64,000 nt of DNA from positions 9,604,869 to 9,668,868 of the forward strand of contig NC_088711.1 of assembly GCF_963576615.1 (NCBI RefSeq). Direction: 5' to 3'. Every line of letters begins with the position of its first letter. Position 1 is the first letter of the stretch. Below the pieces are notes generated by a model. The model worked only from the letters and a program-made list of their open reading frames with translations. It was not told the origin of the DNA and made no database searches. Shown here one piece after another: positions 11,695 to 25,600 of the stretch. The DNA is from Watersipora subatra. Taxonomy: Eukaryota; Bryozoa; Gymnolaemata; Cheilostomatida; Watersiporidae. The position numbers and the translations under genes were made by a program.

Positions 11695-14600
11695 TAACGT
11701 TCTGTTACCTTATCACTGGCCTTGTTTAATACAAGTTTTAATGATCACATTTAGACTTGGTGCCACTAGTTTCACCGAGGGCAGAATTTCAATCTCTACT
11801 GTTTGCCATTGGTGCTTTTTGTGCGAACAGGCGAGCTTTTTCAGTCCTTTAAAAATCTGTGAATGAAAATGACTAGATTATTCTATTTCTACTGATTTCT
11901 ACACTTGTGAATTTCATCCCATTTTTGACAACAGAGTTTAACTCTGTTGGCTATTCGTTGGTCTTGTTTAACAAAGCCTGAAATGTATGTAATTTTCATA
12001 TATTGTAAAATTATTATTTACTCATGAAAAAGCAAGTTTTTTAAAAGAATACAAATTTGCTTGCGCACAAGTTTGGCTTTTGGCCTGCTTGTAACAAAGT
12101 ATTTTTATAACTATTTAATTTGAGCAGAGCTACTGACAAGTGCTCTATCACTTATTAATAGATTATGTAATGCGGGTATAGACAGATATATCATGCGCTA
12201 TCATTTTGTTTTTACAGACCTGTGGATTTTACATTGATAAGCTTACCATGACTATGCTATCCTAACATCTTTGATTCTGGTTTATCAATGTCTGATGACA
12301 TATCAGGGAGAGAACACCTGGAGATACTTGACTTTGTAAATAATCAATAACTTATTACCAATGATTATGTAACCAATGGTGTGAATAGAACGTTACAGGC
12401 CAAAATAATCTGCAGTTAAATATTTATAATACTTATTCGCAAAGTTCTGCACTCAGCTATTATGCGTAAATTGCCTTACATATATTCGTTATTTTTCCTA
12501 AATGATGTGAAAACCTCCAAAAAATTGGAAGTTTCAAAAGTGGGTATTCTTGTTTTTATTAAGTAAGCTGGCAAAGATTGGCTTGGTGTTTCTCACAATT
12601 TGAAGCGAATACGCTAAATGATAGTCTATTTTGGAGAGCTAGCATAATTCTTACAAAGACATTCATGCAGACAGTTTATCGTTCATATGACGAAATGTTG
12701 GCAAAAACTGTCCACATTAAATTGATTTGCATGATATTTTTAACAGCCATTATAGATATACATATTATTTTATTGGTGTCGAGACCACATCCAGCTTGAA
12801 AATTATTTGGTTGCGAGCATTGCCATTTATATATGTAGCATGTTTACACGCTCGTGTGACAAAAACAAAGAAACGCCATAATTATTATATGAGAACGGTA
12901 AAGAACTCGATTACTAAAGAAGCAATTTTGTTGTTTTTCATATTTTAACCAAAAATGTCCATTTTTATTAATACAAGTCAAGGAAAAGATGACAATGTAC
13001 GGAAAAGTTTTCAAGCAGTTGTGTTTTCTCAGACACATTATTCTAACAGAAATGTCTAATCTGTCTTGATGTGGAGACTGTCCGTGCAAATGAGGTTTTA
13101 TAATAGCAAATTTCCTGAGTTCTGATTAGTAAATGGTTTTATACGTTGTTGAAATTCTGCACTTGGATTAATCTAGCTCGATCTCTTAGTTTACTTATAA
13201 TTGTGCATTTTACACACGTCACATGATCAAAAGCAGTTTATTAGAAATCATGCTTATGTTGAAATAATGTCTATTTATGGTAGTCTTTAGTCGCGGAGGA
13301 AAAGTGATGGTGAATAACATTCAGTAGACCAGCAATTAAAATGTTTATATAACCTTTTCATTATATCTATTGTGTATTTCTATGCATCAATCTAATAGGG
13401 CTTTGAATAAACCATCTTTTTTTCAGTTATTGTATGAAAAGTCATTATTTTTATTTATCAAAAAAAAAGATAGAACTAACCAATCAATTTTTTTTGCAGC
13501 ACTTTTTTGTTTAGGCAAATTCTTCCAGTGTTTAAAAAACCTTCTACGTTTAGCCTGTACTCTTAGATAAAAGGGTTTTTACTCACTCAGTCTAGGTGCC
13601 AACACAGATGCAATCAAGACTCCTACAGTATTGTGCAGATTCTTCTTTAAAAATTATTCTTGCTCATATAATCAATTTGGTTTGCTCTTCATTCATAGAG
13701 AGCTGTATTCGAAGGAGGCATCATTACACATTCATATCTATATATAATTTGTCTTTGTCTCTTTGTATGTTTGCCTTCCATGCATTCTGAAACCAGTGAA
13801 CAAATTTGGACCAAACTTTCAAAGTGCACCCTCTTCGAGTCCAGAAATGAGTTTAGATTATATAGTTCTAGAGAACAAAACAGCATCATTATATATTTTA
13901 TCTCTGTCATATGCCTGAGAGTCAGAAATCTAAATACTCTATTCATTTATGCACCAGAAAAAAAAAACAAAGAATACTGTCAATACTCTCTTAGATCCAC
14001 ATTTTGAAATGCTATCTCTAATAGTGTTATGCCATTAGAATTTATGATTTCACAGTCAGATTAAATTGTTGATTGTATTAGAAATTGTAAAATATAATGT
14101 GATTGATGAATAAAGTTTAAAATGCGAACATATGCGAATTTAATTTCACAGAAGCGACCCGGATATTGCCGAATATTTTTGCAAGTACACATAAAATGAG
14201 CAAACTGCTTTTACCGAAAGTCATTGATTAAAACAGATCAGCCAATTTTTAGGATATTTATGAGTTGGCAACCATTAAGCAATTTAAAAGATATTTCATT
14301 GAACAAATTTTTGTCTTTTGTGAAGTTGTCATGTTATGTCATTTTGCAGACAGAACTGTGACAAGGGAATAAAATTTATGCAATTCTTGTACTTCGTAAT
14401 TAATTATCTTAGCAAGTCTGGATATTATGCAAAAATTCTGTCCACCAGTATCTGCAAGACAACACCTAGGATCTAGCACCACCCAACTGGTTCGTTGGAT
14501 GTTGAGGTGTTGTCTGCACGGTTCTAACCACAGATATTAACGAAGATAAATTGGATGTCCTCATTATACAGAAACAGCAAAGGTCAGCGAATTGCCCTTG

Positions 14601-15170
14601 GTTCCATGTTGGGTGGCATTTTTAATGAACCATAAACACTCTAAAAACCTTACTCGATGTTGACCTGTAGCTTATAGCTTAGTCTCGGCTGCAATTTCTG
14701 AGCTGTTGCTTTTCATAAGCCAAGTTTAGTGAGTAATGCGAAAAGCGTGTGGGGCGTGTGATATTTAGGCTGTCTAAACACTTAGCATAGTGAACCAACT
14801 GGCAGATTAAAGGGTTAATCTGTTTATTTCAGATGAAAGGAATGATGATAAACATAATAGGTTGGGTGTCTTGTCTAATATAACCACTACTAACGACGTT
14901 AATAAATAGTCCATAAACTAACAACGTGTTGAAAGGAGAAGGGTATTGTAGTAATAGAGAAATGATTGCATTGGTCTCAGATTTCTTGCTGGCAGCTTAA
15001 GAATAAACTCATAGTTCATCCAGCTTTCATCAACTCTCTAGAGGCCTTCTGCTGATGCCATTATAGTAGCCTGGTAGAACTGTTTGAGCCCAAACTACCA
15101 TTGATTTCATGTTGCATTTGTTAATAGTTAAATTCCTTTCAATGCCATTATTAAGGGCAAACGAGTCACA
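11695..15170. other. Intergenic, gene-poor
   Basis: Space between the 3' ends of two convergent genes, SLC38A10 (+) and the Hox gene (-). AT-rich. The short open frames at 12.6-13.9 kb carry no recognisable motif. A hairpin at 14453-14518 is described separately. Confidence 0.6.
14453..14518. other. 66-nt hairpin-forming sequence
   Basis: Outer arms TGCAAGACAACACCT and AGGTGTTGTCTGCA pair over 14 bp with one bulge; an inner CCAAC/GTTGG stem closes a TGGTTC loop. The size resembles a microRNA precursor, but I recognise no known mature sequence. Confidence 0.4.
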
Positions 15171-15172
15171 TC

Positions 15173-15530
15173 ATGTTAAAGGCCTGCTTGCAAAAGAACT
15201 ACCAAGTAAATTTTTACTGCAAAGCGTGTTTTAAGCATGTCTACAAGATGATCACAAAACAATATTTTGACCGTGCAGTTTGTTTTAGGCATGTCTACAA
15301 GATGATCCCAAAAGAATATTTTGACAGTGCAGCATGTTTTAGATATGTTTACAAGATGATCACAAAATAATATTTTGACCATACAGTATGTTTTAGGCAT
15401 GTCTACAAGATGATCCCAAAATAGTATTTTGACAATGCAGCATGTTTTAGGGAAGTTTACAAGATAACTACAAATGAAGGTTTTCACAATGTAGTTTGTT
15501 TTAGGCATGTTTATAAAAGAACTAAAAAAT
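15173..15530. repeat. 54-bp minisatellite, about 6 copies
   Basis: Units starting TGTTTTAGGCATGTCTACAA recur every 54 bp (for example at 15227, 15281, 15335, 15389), moderately diverged. The period divisible by three leaves a 110-codon minus-strand frame, taken as an artefact. Confidence 0.92.
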
Positions 15531-15567
15531 TATGTTGTTATAGGAACTGTTACAGGTGTAGAGTTGC

Positions 15568-15615
15568 TGCGGCTCGAATAAGATTAGAGTCTTACCAGCT
15601 GAGCAAGATGACTAA
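15568..15615 (-). mobile_element. tRNA-like SINE head (fragment)
   Basis: On the minus strand a Pol III A-box-like GCTCAGCTGGTAAG is followed after about 15 nt by ATTCGAGCCGC, a B-box-like sequence. The spacing is too short for a tRNA gene, so this looks like the 5' part of a decayed tRNA-derived SINE, directly next to the 54-bp array. Confidence 0.35.
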
Positions 15616-18040
15616 TTGTTGAGTAATGGTCAAGTTTTTGAAGCGCATGAAGTTCGTCCAATCTTGTTCAGAATCCAAACAAAAAAATCTTGGAATAGAT
15701 GTAACATAAGACATAAATATTGTCTTTTGGTCAAACTGTCATCATTAGTGGCCTGGAGGGTGATATATTTCAAAACTGTCAAATAGGCAACAGATTAATA
15801 ATAAATAACAAATCAATATAATAACTGAATGTATAATTTTCTTTGCCAATTGTTTGATTTTCCAATTTTAGTCGAAGTTTTGGTAGGCTTTGTTAGGCTT
15901 AACACAAGCCATTCTTAAAGTTTTGACTTTTCTCATTTTTGAGTCATCAACCGACTTGGACACTTTTTTTATTTCCTCTTTTTTCCCGTAATGAAACCTC
16001 ATGCGTTACAAAAACACCATATAGAAAATTTAAAAGTTTAGCAGTGTCAATATTTTTTTGGTAATTGACATCAAAGCATTGAGCCAGTCAATTGGCAGTA
16101 GATTTGATGGCCTCTGTGAGCCTCACATATTAGGCGGACATGGCTCTTGCCAACATCGCTGAGATGTGCGAAGCAGTTGCAAAGAATTGAATCACCATCA
16201 ATCAGACTTGCGGTCTCTGTCAATTTACTAAAGTCACTTGATAGGAAATTTTTAGCTTTGCGGTTGGCATTCTGATGAGGAATAGTCTGTCATAGGAGAG
16301 AGGCTTACGTAGTTTAAGAAAGATTAATGACACGCCGTATCCATGACAACGGGTATAAATCGCAATGACTAAGTAGTCTGTGAAGGTGGTACAATAAAGT
16401 TCAGCTTGTGGTGGACAATCTCTTGTGTTTGGCACGGCGGAGTATGACGGTTTGTTAATGGTGTTCCACATGCGTGATATTTATAATCTTAACAGCCATC
16501 AGTCAAACACCTCTTCGGGCTCTCTCATTTTAATGCTTATATAATACGTGAACCAAGTTTTTTATACAATGATTCGTACAAAAACCAGTCTTAGATCATA
16601 AGTACCCTATCTCGAAGATTTATTAATTATACCGCCACTAAATCAAGCTTTTTCATGCTAATTGGGCAGCTGCGCAGTTCTATAGATAATCTAACAACAT
16701 CTGTACTATTGTTAAACATTACAATTAATACAATAATCTTAATTGATATATTACAATTGATAAACTATGTCTTTGCTCCCTGACTTTTAAAGTACTTGAG
16801 ATTTACCACATTTTGAGTGCTGGTTCTGTTTGATGGTTTTCCAAACAAGTCAAGTGAGTTTTTGCCAGATCCTCAGCTCCGTTATCTTGTTCATTTGTCA
16901 CTGTATCTGTATCGGATTTAGATTGTCAAATGCAAAGATTCATATGTTATCATTATCACTGTGACTAGAACTGCTACTGTTCAGCAGAAGAGTCAGTCTT
17001 GCCATGCAGTTAGAGTCTATTTGGCTTTGGTATCACCAGAACCAGTGTTATTACTGATAAAGTGTAATTGTTGGTAATGTTTGATCAACACGGCCCTTTG
17101 TGGTTCGTTCATTGTATTGCTTTTGTCCCCCCATCATTTCTATCCTACATTCCATCTTAACCATAGATGAGTTAAATTAATTGAGTATGACTAAACAGAT
17201 TGATGTCATCGCATTAATCTAAAGACTGTCCTTAGAGTTTACATATCCTTCTTGTCATGCTTCAGCTAGATCTATTTAACTCACGGATTCCGTGGAAAAC
17301 CCAAACAATAGAAAGTCGTTAGTTAGCGCTATTCAGGTGCTGAATATCTCTATGACCGAATAGCTGTGAGTCACCAAAGTTTAAGTTATTCACTGATTTT
17401 AAACTTACCACTCTGAAATATTTCAAGTTCATAACCTGTTGTCGAATACATACTGATATGGTAACACACTTCCATACATCTGCACAAAACGATCTCTAAA
17501 AATAAACATGGTTTTAGATTTATAGATGCCAGAAAGCTGTTTAACAACTGAGCTGTGCATGAGAGAATATTTTCTGTTATTACGCAAATATGGTGACTGC
17601 ATATGATTAAATTAGCATTTTAATAACTGACATCCTGTCAAACACAGTCTGATAATCAAAGACCATATTGTACAACCATGCCATGAAAGGGTGAATTGGA
17701 GTGACTAAAATGGAGTGTGGAGACGCAATGATGATTCGACATTGAGTGAAAAACAAAGATGAAATGTGAAATCTTAGTATGTATTGTTGCCACCGTGTCT
17801 GGTCATAAACTTTACTCTTATGTAGAGTTGGGTTTATAGTTTATATCAAGATTATGAGGGTAAGAAGTTACCTTCTGTATTTTCATGCCACTCCATACTG
17901 CATATGGTCCATCAGCTTTTACATAGCGCAATATTCGAGTAGGTATTACCTTTTTAAAACAATGCCAACCTCTTGTCTTTTTAAACATGAAATAAGACTG
18001 TCAGTTGTCTTACTATTACTGTCAAACTTCCCATCACAGT
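15616..18040. other. Intergenic, nothing recognised
   Basis: AT-rich sequence between the SINE-like fragment and the repeats near 18.1 kb. Short frames (for example minus strand 16220-16471) show no known domain. Confidence 0.6.
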
Positions 18041-18044
18041 ATGT

Positions 18045-18225
18045 AGCAGGTTGAGTAGTACTGCTAATAGGTTGAATGGCCCCAGACCATCGCTAAACAC
18101 CTGTAGGTTCAATGTCCTAGGCCATAGCTGAACATTGGTAGGTGACATGGTCCCAGGCCTTGCTAGACACTAAAAGGTTGCAGGGTTCAGGGCCTTGACT
18201 GAACACTAGTAGGTTATATAAATTA
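18045..18225. repeat. Degenerate ~44-bp tandem repeat, about 4 copies
   Basis: Repeats of the pattern AGGTT, a few bases, then GGCCC/CTAGGCC, GCT(A/G)AACACT, diverged from each other by substitutions and small indels. Confidence 0.6.
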
Positions 18226-18380
18226 TTCATGCAGTTCTTTACCGCTAAGCGTCTTCTTCAATAAGCATGCGTTTTTTTAATATCATTGATTTCTACTTCT
18301 ACATTGTCTCAAAAATAATTTTAATAACTGATCTCATGTTTACGCAAACGTCTTTTAAAAAAGATGAGGATCAATAGATT

Positions 18381-18512
18381 GTGGGAGGGCTATAGATATA
18401 TATGTGGGAGGCCTATAGATATATATGTGGGAGGCCTATAGATATATATGTGGGAGGCCTATAGATATATATGTGGGAGGCCTATAGGTATATATGTGGG
18501 AGGCCTATAGCC
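18381..18512. repeat. 23-bp minisatellite, about 6 copies
   Basis: Units GTGGGAGGCCTATAGATATA plus TAT recur every 23 bp with few changes; the core AGGCCT is a StuI-type palindrome. Confidence 0.95.
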
Positions 18513-19687
18513 CATGCAAAGCTTTGTTGTTCTAGAGACATATGTGTCAAATTTTATAAACTATTTGGAAGAGTTCAACCGACTGTCAAGTACAGACAGG
18601 TGTGTAAGGTACTTTAAAGTCTAGGTATAAAGTGTAGCAGGTTTTTGGAGATTGTGTTTGATAAGATAGCAACAGCACATAACTGTTGGCTACACAACAC
18701 GGTTTTAAGGCGTGTACCATTTGAAGCCAGCAGCATCACCTGAATATTGACAGGCGAAATCCTTTCTGTGAAAATAGTTCAAAGGCCTGATTTCGTTGTT
18801 CCAAGCAACTAAACGCTAAAGTGTAGTTGTTATTGCCAAATTTATTCAGTTTCCAAAGCGTGACAAGATTTCTGTTACGAATTTCAATAATTGAATTGAG
18901 ATGAATGGTAGAATGGGGGATGAGTGGGCTGTGTTATTTTTGCTGAATGAAGTCTATGGCAACCTATTCTATTTGAGCGACTAGCGCACATTGGCCATTA
19001 CTATGGTTCCGGTGGGGCTCACAACTCAACTGTTATTTTTAGATCTCTTATCTTGCCTATTTACCACAACTATACATTTTTTATGTTTTGCCATCGGTTT
19101 TGCCCCTAGTGACATGCAGAATGAAATTTCGAAAGGCAAAAGCCTTAATCTTTCTTTATTGTTAAAATATGTTTGAGTATATGAAGACATGATAATGTCA
19201 CATCAAACTTGGTTGATGTCATCAACGACTAGCGCGCCATAAAAATCGTAATAATTATTTACAAAATTGACTTGAATGTGATTCAAAGACTCGTAATGGA
19301 CTCATTGTATTACTGCAGAATTATGATCTCTTTGGCAGAATCAATAGCAATATTTGATGAGCAAGGTTTGATTTTAGAATCAACAATAATTCTACGTTGG
19401 ACCAATGAACTCTTCATTTAAATAAAAAATAAGATAATCCCTGATTTAGGCTGACATACACGCACTTTTGTCATCGCTATCTAACATTAATTGTATTTAC
19501 ATATTCAAGCACTCATCATTTTAATTTGTCAAACAAAACGTCATATAGATTTTTACAAAGGTTTTTGCATCAAACGCGTGACACGATCTCCACCTTCCTT
19601 CTAGTCCTCCCATTGTATCACTTAGAACAGCAGTTTTGCGTCTCTAGTATTCTAGAATGTTCGCACACTTTCTCTACAATCTAAATT
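18513..19687. other. Region 3' of the Hox gene, including its likely 3' UTR
   Basis: No second coding region is apparent. The minus-strand Hox transcript should end here; TTTATT (AATAAA on the minus strand) occurs near 19150, which would give a 3' UTR of about 0.5 kb. Confidence 0.5.
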
Positions 19688-22600
19688 TTATTCTAACGAA
19701 TCCTCAGATTCGTCGTTGTCTATTTCTGTACCAGTCGAGCTTTGGCTTTTAATTTCTGGTAGTCGTCCCTTAGAGCTCGACATTTTATGATCCTTTTTCC
19801 ATTTCATTCGCCGATTTTGGAACCAGATTTTTATTTGTCTCTCGCTAAGGCTGAGTGTGTGAGCTATTTCGATTCGTCGCCGCCTCGTCAAGTATCTGTT
19901 ATAGTGAAACTCTTTCTCTAGTTCTAAGACTTGATGCCTTGTATATGCTGTCCTTGTTCTCTTATTGTCTCCATCAAATCCACTGGCTACAAGCAATCAT
20001 AACGGCATCTATACAATCTTAGTCTGGTCTGTGATCTATTAAAGGCACAAATTTGCATAATCCAACATGGCAAATGCCGGCATTATTCTGAAATAAAAGC
20101 AAATTGTGTCTACTGCGGCAGTAGCTAAAAGGAAATTGATCGGTGTTTTTTCCAAGTATCATAAAAAATTGATACATTCGTTATGGTGATACATACTGAC
20201 ATCAGAATATCTTCTTTCTTCAGCAGCGTTTAATTTGTTTGTTGGTCGTCGAGGTATAATAACATAAAACAATATGAAGTATGAATTTTTTCCTCTTTAA
20301 ACCTTTTGCAATCATGTTTGATTGCTTTAATTTAATGGGTGCATGGAAACCATCTCATAGTACTTAAATTCTAAGGGTATTTTATTTGGAAATATACAGT
20401 TCTCAAAACAATAGCGATATAATTATTCTTTTTCTTGAAGTACTGTGTGTGTAGGATTACACAGTTGTCTGGCTATTAATTTTACAGAATGAAGATTTGG
20501 CTATATAAATCATCCGAGTCTCACAAAGTTTAATTATTCTGGTATAGTCGTTATTATTTGGCATAAATTATTGGAAGCTACAAGAAGTTAAAAGATATCT
20601 GTTAACTCATCGTAATGTTATTTGCAATTTATGTAAATTTTCGTTTGATGTACACTCATTTATCATCAGGTTTGCTGAGTTACATAATTGCGGACCCAAA
20701 AAGTATTTTGCAATGACTGGAAAATATGTCATTATGAATCATTTCGTACATGCCTTTATTGAAACAGATTGACCAATTCTTTATCCGTGTCAAACATATG
20801 TGTAAGCCTAAGGACATTAGTGGCTGCAAATCTGTTCCGCTATATTTAATATAATTCAGTGGGCAATCAGAAACTTGAGTTGCTTTTTCTTAAAAAAGAA
20901 AAAACTAATGGAAAAATAGCAGCCTATTATTTGGTAACAACAACTTTTACCCTCTAGTATTGCTGTGAAATAATAATAATAATTATTATTATTATAATAA
21001 TAATTATTATTATTATTTTAATGTATCAAAAAATATATATTATGAATGAAGACTAATATTCAAGTTTAAAAGCTTTCAGTTTTTTAGGCTTTACTAAAAC
21101 AAACTTTACTAAAAAAAAATCTATTTCCTTGTGAGTAGTTTCTGTAGTGTCTAGTATTCATCTCTACGCTATAAGTTTGTTTACTAGATTATAGTTATTA
21201 TTCTTATCGCTAAGGGTATGACTAACTCAAAATAGAGGCACTCAGTTTTGCCTAAATACCATTTGATCTATATAGCATTGCAAAGTTGCTCATACAAACT
21301 AAGAAAGTTGAATTACCTGGAGCTTGCATTCGCCTCATCCAGGGGTAGATAACTGCTGGTAAATTGCCCGAGTTAGCTGATGTTGGACTAAAGGCTTCAT
21401 TTGTAGGTGTGCTAGGAGTCGCTTCTCTTTGAAGACCTGAACGAGCATGAGAATAAATTATTAACCAACTATCGCGAGACCAGAGGATTAGCATCTATAT
21501 CTGAGAAGATTTCAGTAGTACTGTGACTTACTAAATAACAACTGAATTATTCTGACAATGCCAATGCTCTAGCAGAATGGCAAAACATTTAACATTATTG
21601 ATTGCTGTTTGTTTAAAAAAACGTTATTTTGTTAAAGTTATCGATGATACTGAAAGTTTTACAAATATTATCACTAGTTTATTTTTATTGAAAAACTCAC
21701 AATTTTGGATTTTATGCAAAGCAGCCGTGGTTTGCAGCTGAAAGAATAATAATAATGTTTATTGGATCATTGCCAGTTTTTTCATTAAAATAAAAATTTA
21801 CAGAACATAAACATAAAACTGTAAATTTAAAGAATAGATGGCATTTCTGCATTACCATTATTTTTATAATAATATTTAGACTAGCATGTTTGTGTATCTC
21901 AACACCATCATAAGAAGTACTGAGTGAGGGAGAAATGATTTTAATATTAGGCTGCAGTCTTTTCAAGCAAAACTTATCTCAGCTTTACACTGTTATAGCC
22001 TTTATAATTAAGATGATATTTTGTTTTCAGTGTGACAAAGTCTCAGCAGGATATACAGTTTATATATGAAATTGCACAGAGATTTTCTGATATCTGTTTG
22101 GCATAAATATGTGGTGGCGCAGCTTCAAGCTGTGCCAAGTGTGAGTTATAACATTGGCAAGCGAGTTTGATTTATGGCTTCTGATTGATATAAGTTTGTA
22201 TGGTAGGGTGTGAACGCTGCTAAAACCAGCTGGTAAAATTTGACATCTTGCAACAGAGGTGGTAATTGGCAAAAACCATTTTATTTTTAGAAATCTATCT
22301 AACTCAAGAGAAGTTTTTTACTAAACTTCAAGTTTATTTAGTGACTGAGGCTAACGAGTTTTATATATATAAAATGAAAACACATTTTCCGTTTATCGTT
22401 TACAAGAAACGGAGAATTTGTTATCACAATTGTTAGTGAAGTCAGTTGGTTAGTTGTACTTTTCATGAGTACAATAAAGTTATTTTAAACTGCTGAATAC
22501 ATACAAGCTGCTAATTGGGTGCCTCCCAAAAATCAAAAATTTAATTGCTATACGCAAAGTAGCTGCTACGATAACCGCGGTACCATTTGATGGGAGGTCA

Positions 22601-25600
22601 TGCAAATTAATCTGAACCAAAATAAATATATTCATTTTCAGCCCATTTTAAACCACAAGCAATTATGGGTCACTGTTTCTCAAGACACCCGATGATACTC
22701 AATTGTCAGGAACTTTTAATAGAAAAAGTTTTTGATAAAAAAGTTGTGATTGTTAGTTTAACAGACTGTTGTGTCTATCAATGAGCAGAGTTTGTGCAAA
22801 GGCTCCGTCCAGCCATATGATCATGTATACAGAATGTCATCTATGGTTTGCTGACGTTTTTGCTGAAAATCTATAAAATTTTAAACAATGATAATTTATT
22901 TATAAAATTTGTGATAAAAAGATAAAAGGGGAGCAAAAGGTTAGCTGATGAGATTTGTAAAACTCTAGTAACAAAGACTGTGTAGGTAATTCTTGTTAGA
23001 GAAGTTCACACACCCAGTTAGTAGCTGCTGTGTAGACTTGTGAGTTTTACCAAATCCTAAAATAATTATTTTAAAAGCTGAAAACTTAAGAACAAATATT
23101 CGTAATTCCATTGAAATACTTAAAAGTTTGATTAATGCCCTCACAATTTTTTTTTTCACCCAAAAAGTACAGTTCACAAACATTTTTAAACACTTTTTGA
23201 AAATAGCTTTTCTCAAGAACCCTGTTATAGTTTGAAAATATCACAGATCAGTGTTGGAGGTATTTTCGACGATTAATTGCAAAATGTCACCATTGGCTAC
23301 ATTTGACCGCGCCCTATAAACGACTATAATCAAACTCAAGCGTATACATAGCTACAGACGCTATGAATGTTTACACCGTCTAATTTGCACTTCAAAAATT
23401 TTCAAAGAAAAATCGTAACAGCAGTTTATCTGCATGGAGTATAGCCACTTCACACCAGCTACTTAATCAACGTTGGCTCCCAGAAGAACATTTGACACAA
23501 TCGAATAAAAGAACGCTTTGTGAACAAATATAGCCTAAGCAAATATAACAATGAATTATTGCTTTACTTTACACGCACTTGATACTAATATGAAAGTTAC
23601 AAATATTGACCATTTTGTAAGACTTCGTAATGATATGAGTCATCGAACATGTTGATACTACAACGAGGAGCACCTTAGATGAAATAACTTGTAGGCCTAC
23701 AGGATGTAATACATAATTGTTTATACTTTTTGATTCAAGCAATAAATGTTCAATTTCTTCAATTTACACCGGCTCTCTAGTTCTTGTCCAATTGCCCATA
23801 AGCGAGAGTCATGCATACCGTAGCCAGTGATTGATTAGGAATTAGTTTGGGTACGACATCTCAGCCTACGAACTTCTCCAGATGCATATTGTTTGTGTTA
23901 TGACTTATTCTCACTTTGTGTTGACTTATTCTCATGTGATAGGGAGCGATAAGTTAGCTGACAATTTGTATAACACAAGTAACAACGATGGTGTGAATAA
24001 TGCTTGTTCGTAGCTGTTGTGCAAATCTACGAATATTACGAATTAAAAAAAAAAGCCAAAAATTTAAACCCAAATATTCTTAACTCCTTTTGAATAGTTG
24101 AAAGTTTGATGAAAACTATTACTTTACATTTTTTTAACCAAAAGGTGTAGTTTTACAAAATTTTAAAAAACATTATTTAAACATAGTGCGTTCAAAGGCG
24201 CAAGAGTTCGAGATTACAAGGGCTTACAGAAAAAGCGTGGTTCAGTTCTGACCTCTGCTCTCGTAGATGTCAATCACTAGCTAAACCATAGCGCTAAACC
24301 ATAGAGCTAAGCCATAGAGCTCAGGTACTTAGTCTAAGTGAATTATCTCTCATGATTACCCAATGTTCTATAATGTTTTGACTGGAGTATGCATAAACAA
24401 TAGAGCACTTCTGCTACCTGATATATACTGTTTTAGAGGCATTCATAGAAGTAAGTAGAATTACGTAGATCTTTGGTTCACTACTTTTCATATCAACTAT
24501 GTAATGGCTGTAATATCACAGCTTTATTTGTTTTTCATCACATTTGGCTTTTGACGTTTGCATTGTACATATCTATGGTACATAAGCTCTATCTACTGTA
24601 CATATACCCAAGGCTACTGTACATAGACCTAAGGCTACTTACTGTACATAGATCTCAGCAAGTAGCAACTAGACTAATGTGATGACCATCCTACAATGTT
24701 AAACTATCATATGCCTGTTTGTTGTAAACTTATGTTCAGTAGATTTTTGTATTAAAAGTGTATTTAATATAAAATTAGACAACCTAAAAAGAAATCGGAT
24801 GATAAAGTTGGTCTCTTACAGTTCTCGACTCATCTTGCATTGGCTTGTCAGTTCTATTATAATGGTATCAATGGAAGCATTTACTTTAACTATTCAATAC
24901 GTTTTTATTACCTTAATGGCAATAATTTAAATTAAAACAGAAATTCTTCTGTAAATTATGTCATACAAAAATTATAGAAATGGGCTACAGTTAGTCAATT
25001 TAATCAAATGTTGGGATTTTGTTAACAAATAAAAATACACTAGTGAGTTTTTGGTCACAGTTTAGTTTCCAGTCATTTGATTTAGCAGAGAAGTGCTGGG
25101 TTAAACTCAGGAAGCCTCTCGTACCTTATTAGTTGACATCTGGTGAAATATGGATGCTGGCTATTTTATAATGAAGAATGTGTGATTGTTGGTGATTGTT
25201 CGCTCATCTAAATGAACCAACTGGTCTCATCAACAACTCGCTGCTAGTCCATTTAATCTGACAGTTTTCTAACTTGGCTGAGAACACTCCCTCATACTCA
25301 AATAGCTAACAAAATCTCTCAAGCTAAATTTATCGCATTATCCCCTTGAGTAAGAGCTCATTTCTAAGAAACTGTCATAGAGGTTATTGTTGTAAAACTG
25401 ATAGCTATACATTATGAATTATGGCTGTATTGCAGTGACGTACGCCTGTTAAATGTGCCTCTTGCTCTTGCCAAACTGATTATAAAACTATTGCCTCTGG
25501 CAGGGTTCATTGTGTCACACAGTGATCTGTACAACCCTTTTCTCCGCTGATAAATCTGGTGTATTTACAATGATGAATTGAATTTTTATTACAAAGTTCT

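Noticed and set aside
15176-15508. 110-codon minus-strand frame with 18-residue repeats
   Set aside because: The 54-bp tandem repeat is divisible by three; composition and context are non-coding.
19688-19986. Assignment as Hox5/Scr
   Set aside because: TAYTRHQ, HTL, LSERQ and KKDHK favour Hox4/Dfd over the TSYTRYQT, HAL, LTERQ and KKE pattern of Hox5.
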